Counted from the stretch's first letter, positions 55,230 to 64,000 are shown. The stretch is DNA of 64,000 nucleotides from Sulfurimicrobium sp963741495 (GCA_963741495.1 CAVUID010000015.1:620001-684000); one strand, 5' to 3'. The notes: generated by a model from the letters alone, not told the origin. Translations and numbers: made by a program.

Positions 55230-56669
55230 TCATGGTTTGGTTTGCTGTTCGCTCATGGCCGCGCCCGGCAGAGTCTGCAACAGGCCATAATCAAGGCCGC
55301 CCATGGACTGGGCCAGGGTAGCGCGAGAAATATTCCAGTCAAGCGCCGTCTGCACCCGCTGCAACCGCGCGCTGGCCAGCGCGCTCTGTGCATTGAGGAC
55401 ATCCAGGATGTTGCCCACGCCTGCCTTGTAACGCCCCAGGGCCACTTGCTCGGACTGGCTGGCGCTGTTGAGCAGATCAGCACTGGTACGCAGTGCCTGT
55501 GTCGAGGTATGCAGATTCTGGTAGGCATTCCATACATCCAGCGCCACTTGCAGACGGATGCGGTCGCGCTGCGCGCCTCTGGAATCCAGTTGGGCCTCGG
55601 CTGAACGCGTGCGGTAGGTCGGGGCAAAGCCGGAGAAAATGGGAACCGTCAGGGTAACGCCAAGTGATGAGGTATGCGTGATGGGGCTGCCGTCCAAATC
55701 GAGTCGGTTGCTGCCGGCAGTGAGGGCAATGCTGGGCTTTCCTGCAGCGCGGACGGCATCGAGACTGGCCGCAGCGGCACGCACCTGGGCCTCGGCAGCC
55801 AGCAAATCAGGGCGACGGCGGCGCGCCTCTTCAACCAGTGCATTCACATCGCGCTCGAAAGTCTCCCCAGGCGTAACCTGCACCGCAGGCGCCAAGGCAA
55901 GAGAGTGATGTGCATCCTGACCGATGACATTCGCCAGCACACCCTGTGCTTTCTTCAGTCCGCCTTCGGCTGTGATGCGATTGAGGATGGCCTGCGACCA
56001 GGCTGTCTGCGCCTGGAGCTTGTCGGCGGGCGTTGAGGATCCGACCTTGTAGCGTGCCTCGGCTGCGCTGAAACTTTCCTTGCTGGCGCGTTCGGACTCC
56101 TGCGCCGCAACCAGTGCCGTCACGCTTGCCTGCGCCTGGTAGAAAGCCTGCACTGCGGCAAGAAATACCGCCTGTACCGTGCTGTCCTGCGTGGCAGACG
56201 CGGCAGCAAGCAACTGGCGGGCATTTTCCAGTGCCGCGTCCCGCGCACCAAAATCGTACAGCAAATAGGAAAGGGTCAGTCCGGCGCTGTTCTGGTCATA
56301 GGGAGAATTTCGCCCGCTGGTATCGGTCCAGTTGCGGCCAGCGGAAACCGTGCCGATCAAACCAGGCAAATAAGCCGCCTCTGCCACCCCGACCAGGGCC
56401 GCCTGAGCGCGGGCATTGGCCCATACCTCGCGGGTTTGTGGATTGTTGCACAGTGCCAGATCGACCACTTCAAGCAGCGCAAGCGGCGCGGCAGATTGCG
56501 GGGCAACACAGGGCGCAGCGCCCTGAGCAGCAGCCCCATACAGGGCAGGCCGGGGAGGAGCCAGAACATCCGTATCGAAAGGGTCGCCAATGCCGGCAGC
56601 CAGCACACTGCTGCCCAAGCCGCCAGACAGAAAAAGCCCGGGCAGTATGCGTAGAAAACGGTATTTCAT
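55230..56669 (-). CDS. TolC-like outer-membrane efflux protein
   Basis: A 479-residue protein with a cleavable signal peptide (LPGLFLSGGLGSSVLAAG) and two OEP domains of paired long helices (LALCNNPQTREVWANARAQ and QVALGRYKAGVGNILDVLNAQ are the duplicated signature segments). It should form the trimeric outer-membrane channel for the adaptor and pump encoded downstream. It is the promoter-proximal gene of the exporter operon. Confidence 0.94.
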   Translation of the reverse strand: MKYRFLRILPGLFLSGGLGSSVLAAGIGDPFDTDVLAPPRPALYGAAAQGAAPCVAPQSAAPLALLEVVDLALCNNPQTREVWANARAQAALVGVAEAAYLPGLIGTVSAGRNWTDTSGRNSPYDQNSAGLTLSYLLYDFGARDAALENARQLLAAASATQDSTVQAVFLAAVQAFYQAQASVTALVAAQESERASKESFSAAEARYKVGSSTPADKLQAQTAWSQAILNRITAEGGLKKAQGVLANVIGQDAHHSLALAPAVQVTPGETFERDVNALVEEARRRRPDLLAAEAQVRAAAASLDAVRAAGKPSIALTAGSNRLDLDGSPITHTSSLGVTLTVPIFSGFAPTYRTRSAEAQLDSRGAQRDRIRLQVALDVWNAYQNLHTSTQALRTSADLLNSASQSEQVALGRYKAGVGNILDVLNAQSALASARLQRVQTALDWNISRATLAQSMGGLDYGLLQTLPGAAMSEQQTKP

Positions 56670-56783
56670 AAGCTCAATAGAGGTCGAGAGGCTGATTGGA
56701 CGGCGTTTATTGCACCTTAGTTCAGTCGCCCATTATATGCAGCCAGCTAATTTGTAGCCATCCCTGCTTCAGCCAGACGATGA

Positions 56784-57716
56784 TTAATCTTCCATGCCCT
56801 TGCGAGCTTTTGCCTGAGAATCCGACCAGTGCACCACCTGGACAACGCATTCCGGCTGCAAGGTCACGTGCCCGATGCCGAAGCGATCATGCAGCAGTTC
56901 GCGACTCTGCTTCAGAATATCTTCCCAATGCGCCAGATCCGCAATATTGAGATGCGCGCTCAGCATGACTTCATCGGAAGACACACTCCACACATGCAGA
57001 TCATGCACCGATTCCACACCCGGCACACAGGCCAGGCTTTGCCCGATTTCTTCCAGCGACAGATGCAGCGGCACGCCTTCCATGATCCCATGCAGCGCCT
57101 GGCGCAGCAGGCGCAGACTGGAAACCAGAATCAACGCACCAATGGCCAGCGACAGCAAGGGGTCGATGGGCGTCCATCCGGTAAAAGTGATCACCACGCC
57201 GGCGATCAGAGCGGCAACGGATCCCAGCAAATCCCCCATGACATGCAGCAGCGCCGCACGGGTATTGAGATTCTGCTCCCCACGGGAGAGCAGCCATGCC
57301 ACACCGATGTTGATCAGCAGACCCAGCGCGGCCGTCAGCGATACCGCCTCGCCCTGCACGGCCTGCGGCACTTGCAGGCGTTGCACGGCGGAAACGGAAA
57401 GCCACACAACCAGCGCCAGCAGGCCCAGGCTGTTGATCAGTGCTGCGACAAACTCCGCACGCCCCAGGCCATAGCTATGCAGGTGCGAGGCTGGCCGCTT
57501 CGCGACCCAGGCTGCCGCTGCAGCGATCAGCAAGGCGCCGGCATCGTTGACCATGTGGCCGGCATCTGCCACCAGCGCCAGCGAACCGGCCCACCAGCCG
57601 ACGCCCGCCTCGACGCCGGCAAAAGCCAGGGTCAGGACCACGGCAAACCACAGCAGGCGGCCCGGGCTATTGCCGTGGGCGTGGTGATGGTCTTGGTGGT
57701 GATGAGATGCGCTCAT
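56784..57716 (-). CDS. CDF-family cation exporter (CzcD/ZitB-like)
   Basis: A 310-residue divalent-metal/proton antiporter with six helices. The metal-site HxxxD motifs appear as DAGHMVNDAGALL and LLHVMGDLLGS, and the cytoplasmic C-terminal domain ends after HVTLQPECV. A His-rich N-terminus (SASHHHQDHHHAHG) suggests Zn, Co or Ni handling. Its start codon overlaps the stop of the thioredoxin/DsbD-like gene by four bases (57713-57716), so the two are coupled. Confidence 0.94.
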   Translation of the reverse strand: MSASHHHQDHHHAHGNSPGRLLWFAVVLTLAFAGVEAGVGWWAGSLALVADAGHMVNDAGALLIAAAAAWVAKRPASHLHSYGLGRAEFVAALINSLGLLALVVWLSVSAVQRLQVPQAVQGEAVSLTAALGLLINIGVAWLLSRGEQNLNTRAALLHVMGDLLGSVAALIAGVVITFTGWTPIDPLLSLAIGALILVSSLRLLRQALHGIMEGVPLHLSLEEIGQSLACVPGVESVHDLHVWSVSSDEVMLSAHLNIADLAHWEDILKQSRELLHDRFGIGHVTLQPECVVQVVHWSDSQAKARKGMED

Positions 57717-58954
57717 GCGCTTTTTTCTCCCGTCATGCGCGCGGCAACCCAGGTGATGGCCAAGGCAACACCCAGCAGGCCGAATGCCGCCGTCAGATTA
57801 TTCAGCAGTTCCGGCGCTAGCAGCAGCAACGCGCCCAGTTCCAGCATCATGATGCCGGACAGCAACTTGAGCAACCTGCCCTCCCGCTCCGTCAGCCTGC
57901 GCGCGCCCATGCTGCGCACGAAGGCCAGCACGATGAGCGCCAGCGGGATCACATAAACCAGGTTATACAATGCCAGGTAAAGATAGCGCACGCCCTCGGG
58001 CTGACCGCTCAGGGTGAGCAGGCGGGTATAAACCATGGGAAATCCGGCTGTGCATAGCAGCTCGTAAAAATTGGCGACTATTGCCAGAAACACTGTCGCC
58101 GCCGCCATCGCCGGCAGGTTGTCAGCGCCAATGATGGCGCGGGCACGGCGGTAGATATCGGGTTTGCGCGACTCCGGGATGGACAGGCTCAAGCCGCGCT
58201 CAAAGGCAAAGAAATCCTTGATATTGACGGCGCCGACGAACACCGCCAGCAAACCCGCAGCCAGGGTTACCCAAGCAAGATTGCCGAGCAACTGGAACAG
58301 GTTGAGCCATGCCGCCATGAAGGCAAAATACATCAGACCGGAGAACAGCACGAAAATGCCGCCAATGGCGAGCATGCGCTTCCTGCTCCTCTGGTGCACC
58401 AGCAGAGAAAGCAGGAACAGCAACACGAAAAAGGCACAGGGGTTGAAAGCATCCAGCGCAGCAATGGCGATGGTCAGCAAGGGAAGCGAAATTTGCTGGG
58501 GATCGATTTCACCCAGCACCGGAACAGAAATTTTATTGCCCGCAGTCTGAAAATCCTGCACCACAGAGCCAGCGACGATCCGAGCCTGGCAGGCATCCAG
58601 CCGTCGCAACATCTCAGCGCCCGTGGTTTCAGCCTTGTCCCAGCCCAGATGCATCTCGCCGCAGAACAGCAAGGCGGGCACGGAAACCGCCTCCTGATTC
58701 AACTGCGCCGCCATTTCCTGGTACTTGCGGGCATGTTCCGGGTGGCGCGTCAGTTCCAGCTCATGCAGGCTCACCCAGGGGCGTTCGGCGGGAATGGCCT
58801 CGACAAATGGCCGCGCTTCGAGGCAGTGCGGACAGGTAAGCGACCAGAAAAAATAGAGCTGCACATGCATGCGTCCGTCCGGACCGGGCTTGACCCAGAG
58901 CTCATCGGATTGCGCCGGGAAGGACAGCATCCAGAACAGAAGCAAGGCGGCCAC
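57713..58954 (-). CDS. Thioredoxin-fold plus DsbD/CcdA-like membrane protein
   Basis: A 413-residue protein. A signal-like N-terminus (ALLLFWMLSFPAQS) precedes a periplasmic thioredoxin-fold domain with CxxC in FFWSLTCPHCLEA (about residue 38). A membrane domain of about six to seven helices follows, with cysteines in DAFNPCAFFVLL and ELLCTAGFPMV, the positions used by DsbD/CcdA for thiol electron transfer. It probably passes reducing power across the membrane to its own periplasmic domain. Translation starts at a GTG (58954). The ribosome site AAGGAG lies within a repeat-derived sequence. It is coupled to the metal exporter gene. Confidence 0.8.
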   Translation of the reverse strand: MAALLLFWMLSFPAQSDELWVKPGPDGRMHVQLYFFWSLTCPHCLEARPFVEAIPAERPWVSLHELELTRHPEHARKYQEMAAQLNQEAVSVPALLFCGEMHLGWDKAETTGAEMLRRLDACQARIVAGSVVQDFQTAGNKISVPVLGEIDPQQISLPLLTIAIAALDAFNPCAFFVLLFLLSLLVHQRSRKRMLAIGGIFVLFSGLMYFAFMAAWLNLFQLLGNLAWVTLAAGLLAVFVGAVNIKDFFAFERGLSLSIPESRKPDIYRRARAIIGADNLPAMAAATVFLAIVANFYELLCTAGFPMVYTRLLTLSGQPEGVRYLYLALYNLVYVIPLALIVLAFVRSMGARRLTEREGRLLKLLSGIMMLELGALLLLAPELLNNLTAAFGLLGVALAITWVAARMTGEKSA

Positions 58955-59003
58955 AGCCTTCTCCTTGCAACACAGACGTGAAATCCGCTGTTAACACGCC
59001 CTA
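58955..59003 (-). repeat. Partial copy of the 63.2-63.5 kb repeat end
   Basis: On the minus strand the sequence runs TAGGGCGTGTTAAC ... ATTTCACG ... TGTTGCAAGGAGAAGGC, matching the right end of the element at 63205-63478 in the same order. It extends from the stop codon of the GGDEF-EAL gene, which it completes (TAG), to the GTG start of the next gene, to which it gives AAGGAG. No matching left end is present. Confidence 0.75.
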
Positions 59004-62000
59004 GATTTTACCCCGTACGAATTCCTCGAACTGTTCTGCCGGCAGCGGTTTGCTGAAGTAATAGCCCTGCACTTCGTTGCAGCCCTTTTCGCGCAGGAAC
59101 GCCAGTTGGCCTTCGGTTTCCACGCCCTCGGCGATGGTTTGCATGCCGAGGCTGCTCGCCAGGCTGATGATGGCGCCGACGATTGCCTTGTCATCCGGAT
59201 CATCGGTAATGTCGCGCACGAAGGACTGGTCGATCTTGAGCTTGTAGACCTGGAAGCGCTTGAGATAGCTCAGTGATGAATAGCCGGTACCGAAGTCGTC
59301 GATCGACATGCGGATGCCGCGTTCATGCAGCACATCCATCACCGCGATGGCTGCCAGCGGGTCGTCCATGGCAACGCCTTCGGTCAACTCCAGTTCCAGA
59401 TACTGCGGTGCGCAGCTTCCCTTCTTCGAGAATCTGCGAGACCAGTTCTGGCAGGCGGGGATGACGGAACTGCACCGCAGAAAGGTTGACCGCCATCATC
59501 ATGGGCGCCAAGCCCTTGTCGATCCAGGCCTGCATCTGGTTCACCGCTTTGCGCAGCACCCATTCCCCGATCTGCAGAATCTGGCCGCTATTCTCCGCAA
59601 TGGGAATGAACTCGGCCGGCGAAACCAGGCCCAGCTCGGGATGCTGCCAGCGCAGCAAAGCTTCAGCACCGATGATGCGCCCACTCCTCCAGTGATACCT
59701 GAGGCTGATAGAGCAGTTGCAACTGGTCGCGATCCAGCGCATGGCGCAGCGCATTTTCCAGCTGCAGGGTGCGCGCCGAACGGGCCTGCATTTCCGGCGT
59801 AAAAAAACGGTAGTTGTTACGGCCATCGCGTTTGGCGCGGTACATCGCAACGTCGGCACGCTGCGAGAGCATGTCGAAATCCTCGCCATCACCGGGATAG
59901 ATGGCAATGCCGATGGATGGCGTGACGACCAGTTCATGCTGTTCGATCTGGTAGGGCCGGGCGACGCTTGCCAGCAGCTTTCCGGCCACATGCGCAGCAC
60001 CGTCGGCGTCGGTGCCCGGCAGCACCAGGACAAATTCATCCCCACCCAGGCGCGAGACCGTGTCTTCACCGCGCACCACGGATTCCAGGCGTCTCGCCAC
60101 CGCCATCAGCAATTCGTCGCCAACGCGGTGACCGAGTGTATCGTTCACGTTCTTGAAATGATCGAGATCGAGGAACAGCACCGCTAGCTGCCCATGGTTG
60201 CGCTTGGCCATGCTGATATCGTGATGTATGCGATCGGAGAGCAGCGCCCGGTTCGGCAAGCCCGGTGAGCACATCGAAATGCGCCAGCTTGCTGGATGCG
60301 TTCTTCCGTCTCCTTGTACTCGGTGATGTCGCTGAAAATGCCGATATAGTGGGTTACATTGCCTTGTGCATCGAGTACCCTGCTGATCGAAAGCCGCTTC
60401 GGATAAATGCTGCCGTCCTTGCGGCGATCCCACACTTCGCCCTGCCAGTACCCATGTGAGTCCAGCGTTGCCCACATGGTGCGGAAAAATTCCGGGGCGT
60501 GTCGTCCAGAGGCCAGTATGCGCGGATTCTGCCCCAGCACTTCGGCCTCGCTGTAGCCGGTGATGACAGTGAAAGCATGGTTGACCAGCACGATCTTATT
60601 CTCGGCATCGGTAATAATGAAGGCTTCGTTGCTTTGTTCGAACACCTCGGCGGCAAGCTTGATCTGGGCCTCGGCCCGCTTGCGGTTTGTGATGTCGCGC
60701 ATGGTGCCGGTAATAAACCTGCCGCCGGCAAGCTCGAACTTCGCCAGCATGAGCTCCAGCGGAAACTCGCTCTGGTCCTTGCGCAGCCCTTCCAGTTCGA
60801 GAATTTTTCCGATGACGCGCGATCTTCCCGCCGGAAAGCACCCGTTTCATGCCGGCGAGATGTTGCTCCCGGTAGCGTAGCGGCATCAGCATGGTCAGCG
60901 ACCGTCCCTTGGCCTCGGCTTCGGTGTAGCCAAAAATGACTTCAGCCCCCCGGTTCCAGCCCACGATATTCCCCGCGCCATCCGCCGTAACAATGGCATC
61001 GCTGGCAGACTGGGTAACCGCCCGGTAACGCGCCTCGCTTTCGCGCAAAGCATTGGCGGCCTGCTGACGATCCGCCTCGCGCACAAAATTGTCCAGCGCG
61101 AAGCTGATATCCTGCGCCATTTCGATCAGCAGGTTACGTACAGCATCGTCGAATGCGTTTGCCTCCCCGCTGTACAGGTTGAAGCTGCCGACGACCTCAC
61201 CCTTACGCAGCAGCGGCAACGAGGCCGAGGCACCCCAGCCGGAGCAGCTCGCCACGCTCGCGCCACGGCGCAGTGCAGAGGATCACGGGCGAAATCCTGG
61301 CACCAGAATGGCTGTTTCTCACGCATGGCGGTACTGGTCGGCCCCTGCCCGGACGGATCGGCTGGATCCAGCGAAATCTCGATACCCTCCAGATAGCCCA
61401 TCTCGTCGCCATAGCTGGCAACCGGCCTGACCTGCTGGCTCGCCTCATCCAGCATGCCGATCCACGCCATTTTGATGCCACCAAACTGCACCATGTCGCG
61501 ACAGATTTGCGAGAAAAGCGCTTGCTCGCTGGTGCAGCGAACAATCGCCTGGTTGCACTGACTCAATGCGGCATAGATCTGACTCAAATGCCTGATTTTT
61601 ACTGCGTCCGACTTGCGCTCGCGATCGAGGTCTCTCAGTTTGATCTGCGTTTCCGACAGCCAGCCCAGCACGCTGTTTTCCATACCCGTGGCAACCGGGA
61701 TGGAAGCAGAAAAATCTCCACCGCCAATTCTGGCTATCTGTTTCTGGACATCATCAACGCCCCCGCCCAGCGTAGCGCGCAAAACCCGATAATTCCGCCA
61801 CAGCGCCAACATCAAGCCCAGTCCCAGGGTAATAAGCAGAAGCCGCAAGTTTGCGGCATTGTTTTCGGCGGCATGGACAGCAGCAAACGTGCGCTTGTCC
61901 AGCAACTGGTAAAAATCATGGATAGGCAGCATGATGCCGGCCCTGGCTTGCAAATACTTGTCGTCATGCAGCATCAAGCTTGCACGGGCTCTGAGTGGCT

Positions 62001-62493
62001 TGAGACTCTGCCAGCTTCATGGCTTCAAAATCCGTCACGGCCAGCGCATCCGAATTGAGCCTTGGCTTCCGCCAGTTTGCCGAGTTCCTCCTGGGTAAAG
62101 CCGGCCTGCCGCATCAGCGTCAGCAATTCAATCGCCGCCCCGCTAGCGGAGCGCAGCGGCTTGCCCTCTGCCAGCACAAGATCCCAGTAGATATCATGAT
62201 GCTTTTCTGGCCGTGCTTTCTTTCCATCACGGATATCCAGAATATCCTGGTAATACTTTTTGTAGAGGGGGTTGCCGGTGATTACATAGGCTCGGGCCAT
62301 CCGCGTCAGATCGTCCGAAGACTGGCGCAATTGATCGGCCAGCAAATAGGATTGATGCCGCATTTCATGAGCGTGGTCGATCTGCTTTTCCGACCAGGCG
62401 TAAACAGCAAACACGACCGTAAGAAGGGCGAACAGGATCAATGTCAGCCAGAGACTGCCAGAGAATTGTGGGAATCCTGTTTCTTGAGGTCAT
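59001..62493 (-). CDS. GAF-PAS-PAS-GGDEF-EAL cyclic-di-GMP protein (about ten frame breaks)
   Basis: A large membrane sensor of about 1160 residues after correction. Order: N-terminal helix (LTLILFALLTVVFAVYAW), periplasmic sensor of about 170 residues, second helix (LRLLLITLGLGLMLALW), HAMP-like linker, GAF domain, two PAS domains, GGDEF with intact RLGGDEFV, and EAL with intact GAEALLRWQ and IDDFGTGYSSLSYL. It could both make and degrade c-di-GMP. The frame changes near 62457, 62057, 62005, 61272, 61241, 60814, 60288, 60258, 59687 and 59420, each explained by one extra base. ATG 62493 (MTSRNRIPTIL) is the best start; ATG 62518 is an alternative. Confidence 0.8.
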
Positions 62494-62800
62494 CTTGGAC
62501 AAAGAATGATTTCACCATGTGTCGCTGATGCTGATAAAAATCATTCTCGCGCAATACCCGTGATAACTGCAAGCGCCACGCAGCTCAACACGGTCATTAA
62601 AGCCCGCAATATTCCTCAGTGAATCCGTTCACCTTGTTACAGCCCTCCCATTAACCCGGATAATTCATTCGCCATTTAGATATCGGAAAATTAACAAATT
62701 GCAGGTCAGGTTTTAAACCGACATGTCGGGCTGAAGCCCGACCTACACGCAGATGGAATTTCGGGGACTAAAGGAGGTGGCGCATGCTAATGAAAAAAGA
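62494..62800. other. Intergenic region between arsC and the GGDEF-EAL gene
   Basis: About 300 bases without a credible gene. It holds the promoter side of the GGDEF-EAL gene and the tail of arsC. The only clear structure is the palindrome at 62725-62742. No convincing promoter hexamers were identified. Confidence 0.5.
62725..62742. repeat. Short palindromic REP-like unit
   Basis: GTCGGGCTGAAGCCCGAC is a perfect 7-base stem with a four-base loop, embedded in ACAT...CTACAC. This sequence type is widespread as a dispersed repeat in bacterial intergenic regions. It lacks a T run, so a terminator role for arsC is doubtful. Confidence 0.7.
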
Positions 62801-63205
62801 CTACTTAAACCGCTGCACAACCGCCGGAATCAACCGGGCGCGTATCTCGTCCCGCACCCTGACGAAGCTGTCCAGCGGCTCGCCGTGGGGGTCGTGAAAA
62901 GGCATGTGGATGGCAGGAATCGGCCGGGGGAAAATCGGGCAGCTTTCCTTGGCGTTGTCGCACACCGTCACCACCAGATCAATGGATTCGTTCATCACTG
63001 CATCCACATCCTTGGGGTAAAGCCCGTCGGTATTCATGCCGCCCAGTTTCAGCGCCTCGATGGCGCCGTCAGCGACTTTTGGCTGGGGACGCGTACCGGC
63101 GGACAGTGCGCGCACGTCAGGGCCAAGATCGTGGTTGATCAGAACTTCGGCCATCTGGCTGCGGCAGGAATTGCCGGTGCACAAAATCAATACGGTCTTG
63201 GCCAT
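62801..63205 (-). CDS. arsC: Arsenate reductase, thioredoxin-coupled LMW-phosphatase type
   Basis: A 134-residue cytoplasmic enzyme reducing arsenate to arsenite. The nucleophilic P-loop is LCTGNSCRSQMAE (CX5R), and the resolving cysteines are in VTVCDNAKESCP, with DP in HDPHG supplying the general acid. Thioredoxin-type partners are expected. The upstream gene encodes such a fold. The start codon at 63205 touches the end of the inverted-repeat element, and no strong ribosome site precedes it (GGAG lies 13 bases away). Confidence 0.94.
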   Translation of the reverse strand: MAKTVLILCTGNSCRSQMAEVLINHDLGPDVRALSAGTRPQPKVADGAIEALKLGGMNTDGLYPKDVDAVMNESIDLVVTVCDNAKESCPIFPRPIPAIHMPFHDPHGEPLDSFVRVRDEIRARLIPAVVQRFK

Positions 63206-63478
63206 TAGGGTGTATTAACTCCAATTTCGCGACTGCGACGGGGGCGATTTGGGGTGCCGCCCGCGAAGCAAGACGCGCCGTTGTGCCGCCCACAACAAGC
63301 GGCTTGTGACAAAGGGAGGCGCCCAAATCGCCCCCGTCCCGAAGGGTTGCAAGGAGAAGGCCATGCCTGCGTCGTTGCAGCGCTTGCGAATGGAACAACC
63401 ATTCGCTGCACACCGCGCCTGCCATCCATCGCCTTCTCCTTGCAACACAGGCGTGAAATTGGAGTTAACACGCCCTAA
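63205..63478. mobile_element. 274-bp element with 27-bp terminal inverted repeats (MITE-like)
   Basis: The left end TTAGGGTGTATTAACTCC and the reverse complement of the right end TTAGGGCGTGTTAACTCC match over 27 bases with three differences. An inner inverted pair TTGCAAGGAGAAGGC / GCCTTCTCCTTGCAA lies at about 63344-63360 and 63431-63447. No transposase is encoded; the open frames inside are short, run both ways and look like repeat translations. The element fills exactly the space from the arsC start to the preceding stop codon. No clear target-site duplication is visible beyond TA/TTA. Confidence 0.75.
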
Positions 63479-64000
63479 CTATTCCTTGCCGCAGCAGCCG
63501 CAGCAAGGCTCGGCCGTGCTCAGCCAGCTTTCGACCAGGCCTTTGGTCGGCACGCCGCCGCTATGCACCACGATGCCATCGAGCACCACGCCGGGGGTGG
63601 ACATCACGCCGAATCCCAGGATCGCGGCCATGTCTTCAACCTTCTCCATCTGAATTGCAACGCCCTTGGCTTTGGCCGTTTCCTCGATCAGTTTCATGGT
63701 CGTGTCGCAGTTGGCGCAGCCTGAGCCCAGCACCTTGAATTGTTTCATCATGTTATTTTCCATTTGCAGTGCCGCATAAGCGGCATCCCGGATCAGGGCT
63801 TCCGGTATAGCCTCATAAACCGTGCCGTTTATTTCCACGGCGCGGCAGCTTACTTCTTCTCCCACCAGCTCGCAACACGACTGGCAGTGGGTTTCTGTTA
63901 CCTGTGCGCCCAGGCAGTCCTCCACGGACCTGCCGTTGAACAGAATGAGATTGGATTGCGCCAGCGCTTCCGGACCCAGCGGTGTTTCGCGGAATGTCAC
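63479..64000 (-). CDS. DUF2703 domain fused to a small redox-active disulfide protein (5' end off the edge)
   Basis: At least 173 residues, continuing beyond the window. The first ~95 residues (TFRETPLGPEALAQSNLILF, ETHCQSCCELVGEEVSC) match DUF2703, a family seen in arsenic/metal clusters. After a short linker an in-frame MKQFKVLGSGCANCDTT starts a TM0996/MTH895-type mini-thioredoxin with CxxC (CANC) and the cis-Pro loop MSTPGVV. The tail CCGCCGKE may bind metal. These are usually separate genes. A fusion could deliver electrons to ArsC, but that is inference. Confidence 0.8.
   Translation of the reverse strand: MTFRETPLGPEALAQSNLILFNGRSVEDCLGAQVTETHCQSCCELVGEEVSCRAVEINGTVYEAIPEALIRDAAYAALQMENNMMKQFKVLGSGCANCDTTMKLIEETAKAKGVAIQMEKVEDMAAILGFGVMSTPGVVLDGIVVHSGGVPTKGLVESWLSTAEPCCGCCGKE

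Noticed and set aside
63205..63471. Short open frames inside the inverted-repeat element (for example 63205-63471 minus and 63249-63653 plus)
   Set aside because: They are translations of the repeat itself in several frames, with no domain and with frames running into neighbouring genes.
1..64000. CRISPR array or rRNA genes
   Set aside because: No regularly spaced direct repeats of CRISPR type and no rRNA sequence were recognised anywhere in the window.

Overview
This 64 kb window is a chromosomal segment of a betaproteobacterium. The gene orders tig-clpP-clpX-lon-hupB-tRNA-ppiD and rpsF-priB-rpsR-rplI-dnaB-alr-radA, a stand-alone PriB and the moderately high GC content all point that way. 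A sucrose-synthesis cluster, an NAD-reducing (Hox) hydrogenase and an arsenic-resistance end suggest a Nitrosomonadales/Gallionellales-like autotroph. That placement is inference; no species can be named from the sequence.

Layout. 0-8.2 kb: a truncated CHASE-domain sensor, the Fe-S carrier apbC diverging from metG, an MFS permease coupled to metG, a small acidic unknown and a FapA/DUF342 protein. 8.2-14.9 kb: a MarR regulator diverging from a fructokinase / sucrose-phosphate synthase / sucrose-phosphatase / amylosucrase operon. 14.9-21.6 kb, minus strand: truncated globin, purT and hoxFUYHW. 21.8-30.8 kb: ygfZ and ygfX (divergent), mfd, a DUF1015 protein, serB and convergent ppiD. 30.9-37.3 kb, minus strand: tRNA-Asp, tRNA-Val, hupB, lon, clpX, clpP, tig (protein quality control). 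37.5-42.9 kb, plus strand: ribosomal protein, replication and repair genes (rpsF to radA). 42.9-48.5 kb: a signalling island with two PP2C-phosphatase/FHA pairs around a Ser/Thr kinase, a TPR lipoprotein and a c'-type cytochrome. 48.5-51.5 kb: SDR, GH19-like lysozyme and Amt. 51.7-56.7 kb: tRNA-Arg and a MacAB-TolC-type exporter. 56.8-64 kb: CDF metal exporter coupled to a thioredoxin/DsbD-like membrane protein, a large GAF-PAS-GGDEF-EAL protein, then arsC and a DUF2703-thioredoxin fusion that runs off the edge.

Two features cut across the gene list. First, seven otherwise well-conserved genes (hoxU, hoxF, mfd, the DUF1015 gene, serB, ppiD and the GGDEF-EAL gene) are interrupted by reading-frame breaks, about 23 in all. 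Every one can be explained by a single extra base, and correcting them restores family-length proteins. The breaks cluster at about 19.8-20.7, 24.6-30.0 and 59.4-62.5 kb, while the rest of the window is clean. I annotate these as full-span genes with probable consensus errors. Second, the window is rich in dispersed palindromic repeats. These include two lodged inside the metG coding region, one inside the hox operon, and a 274-bp element with 27-bp terminal inverted repeats that fills the gap upstream of arsC. A partial copy of that element end lies at 58.95-59.0 kb and appears to supply a ribosome-binding site. No rRNA, CRISPR array, transposase or prophage was seen. The best candidate for a little-described system is the duplicated phosphatase-FHA/kinase island.
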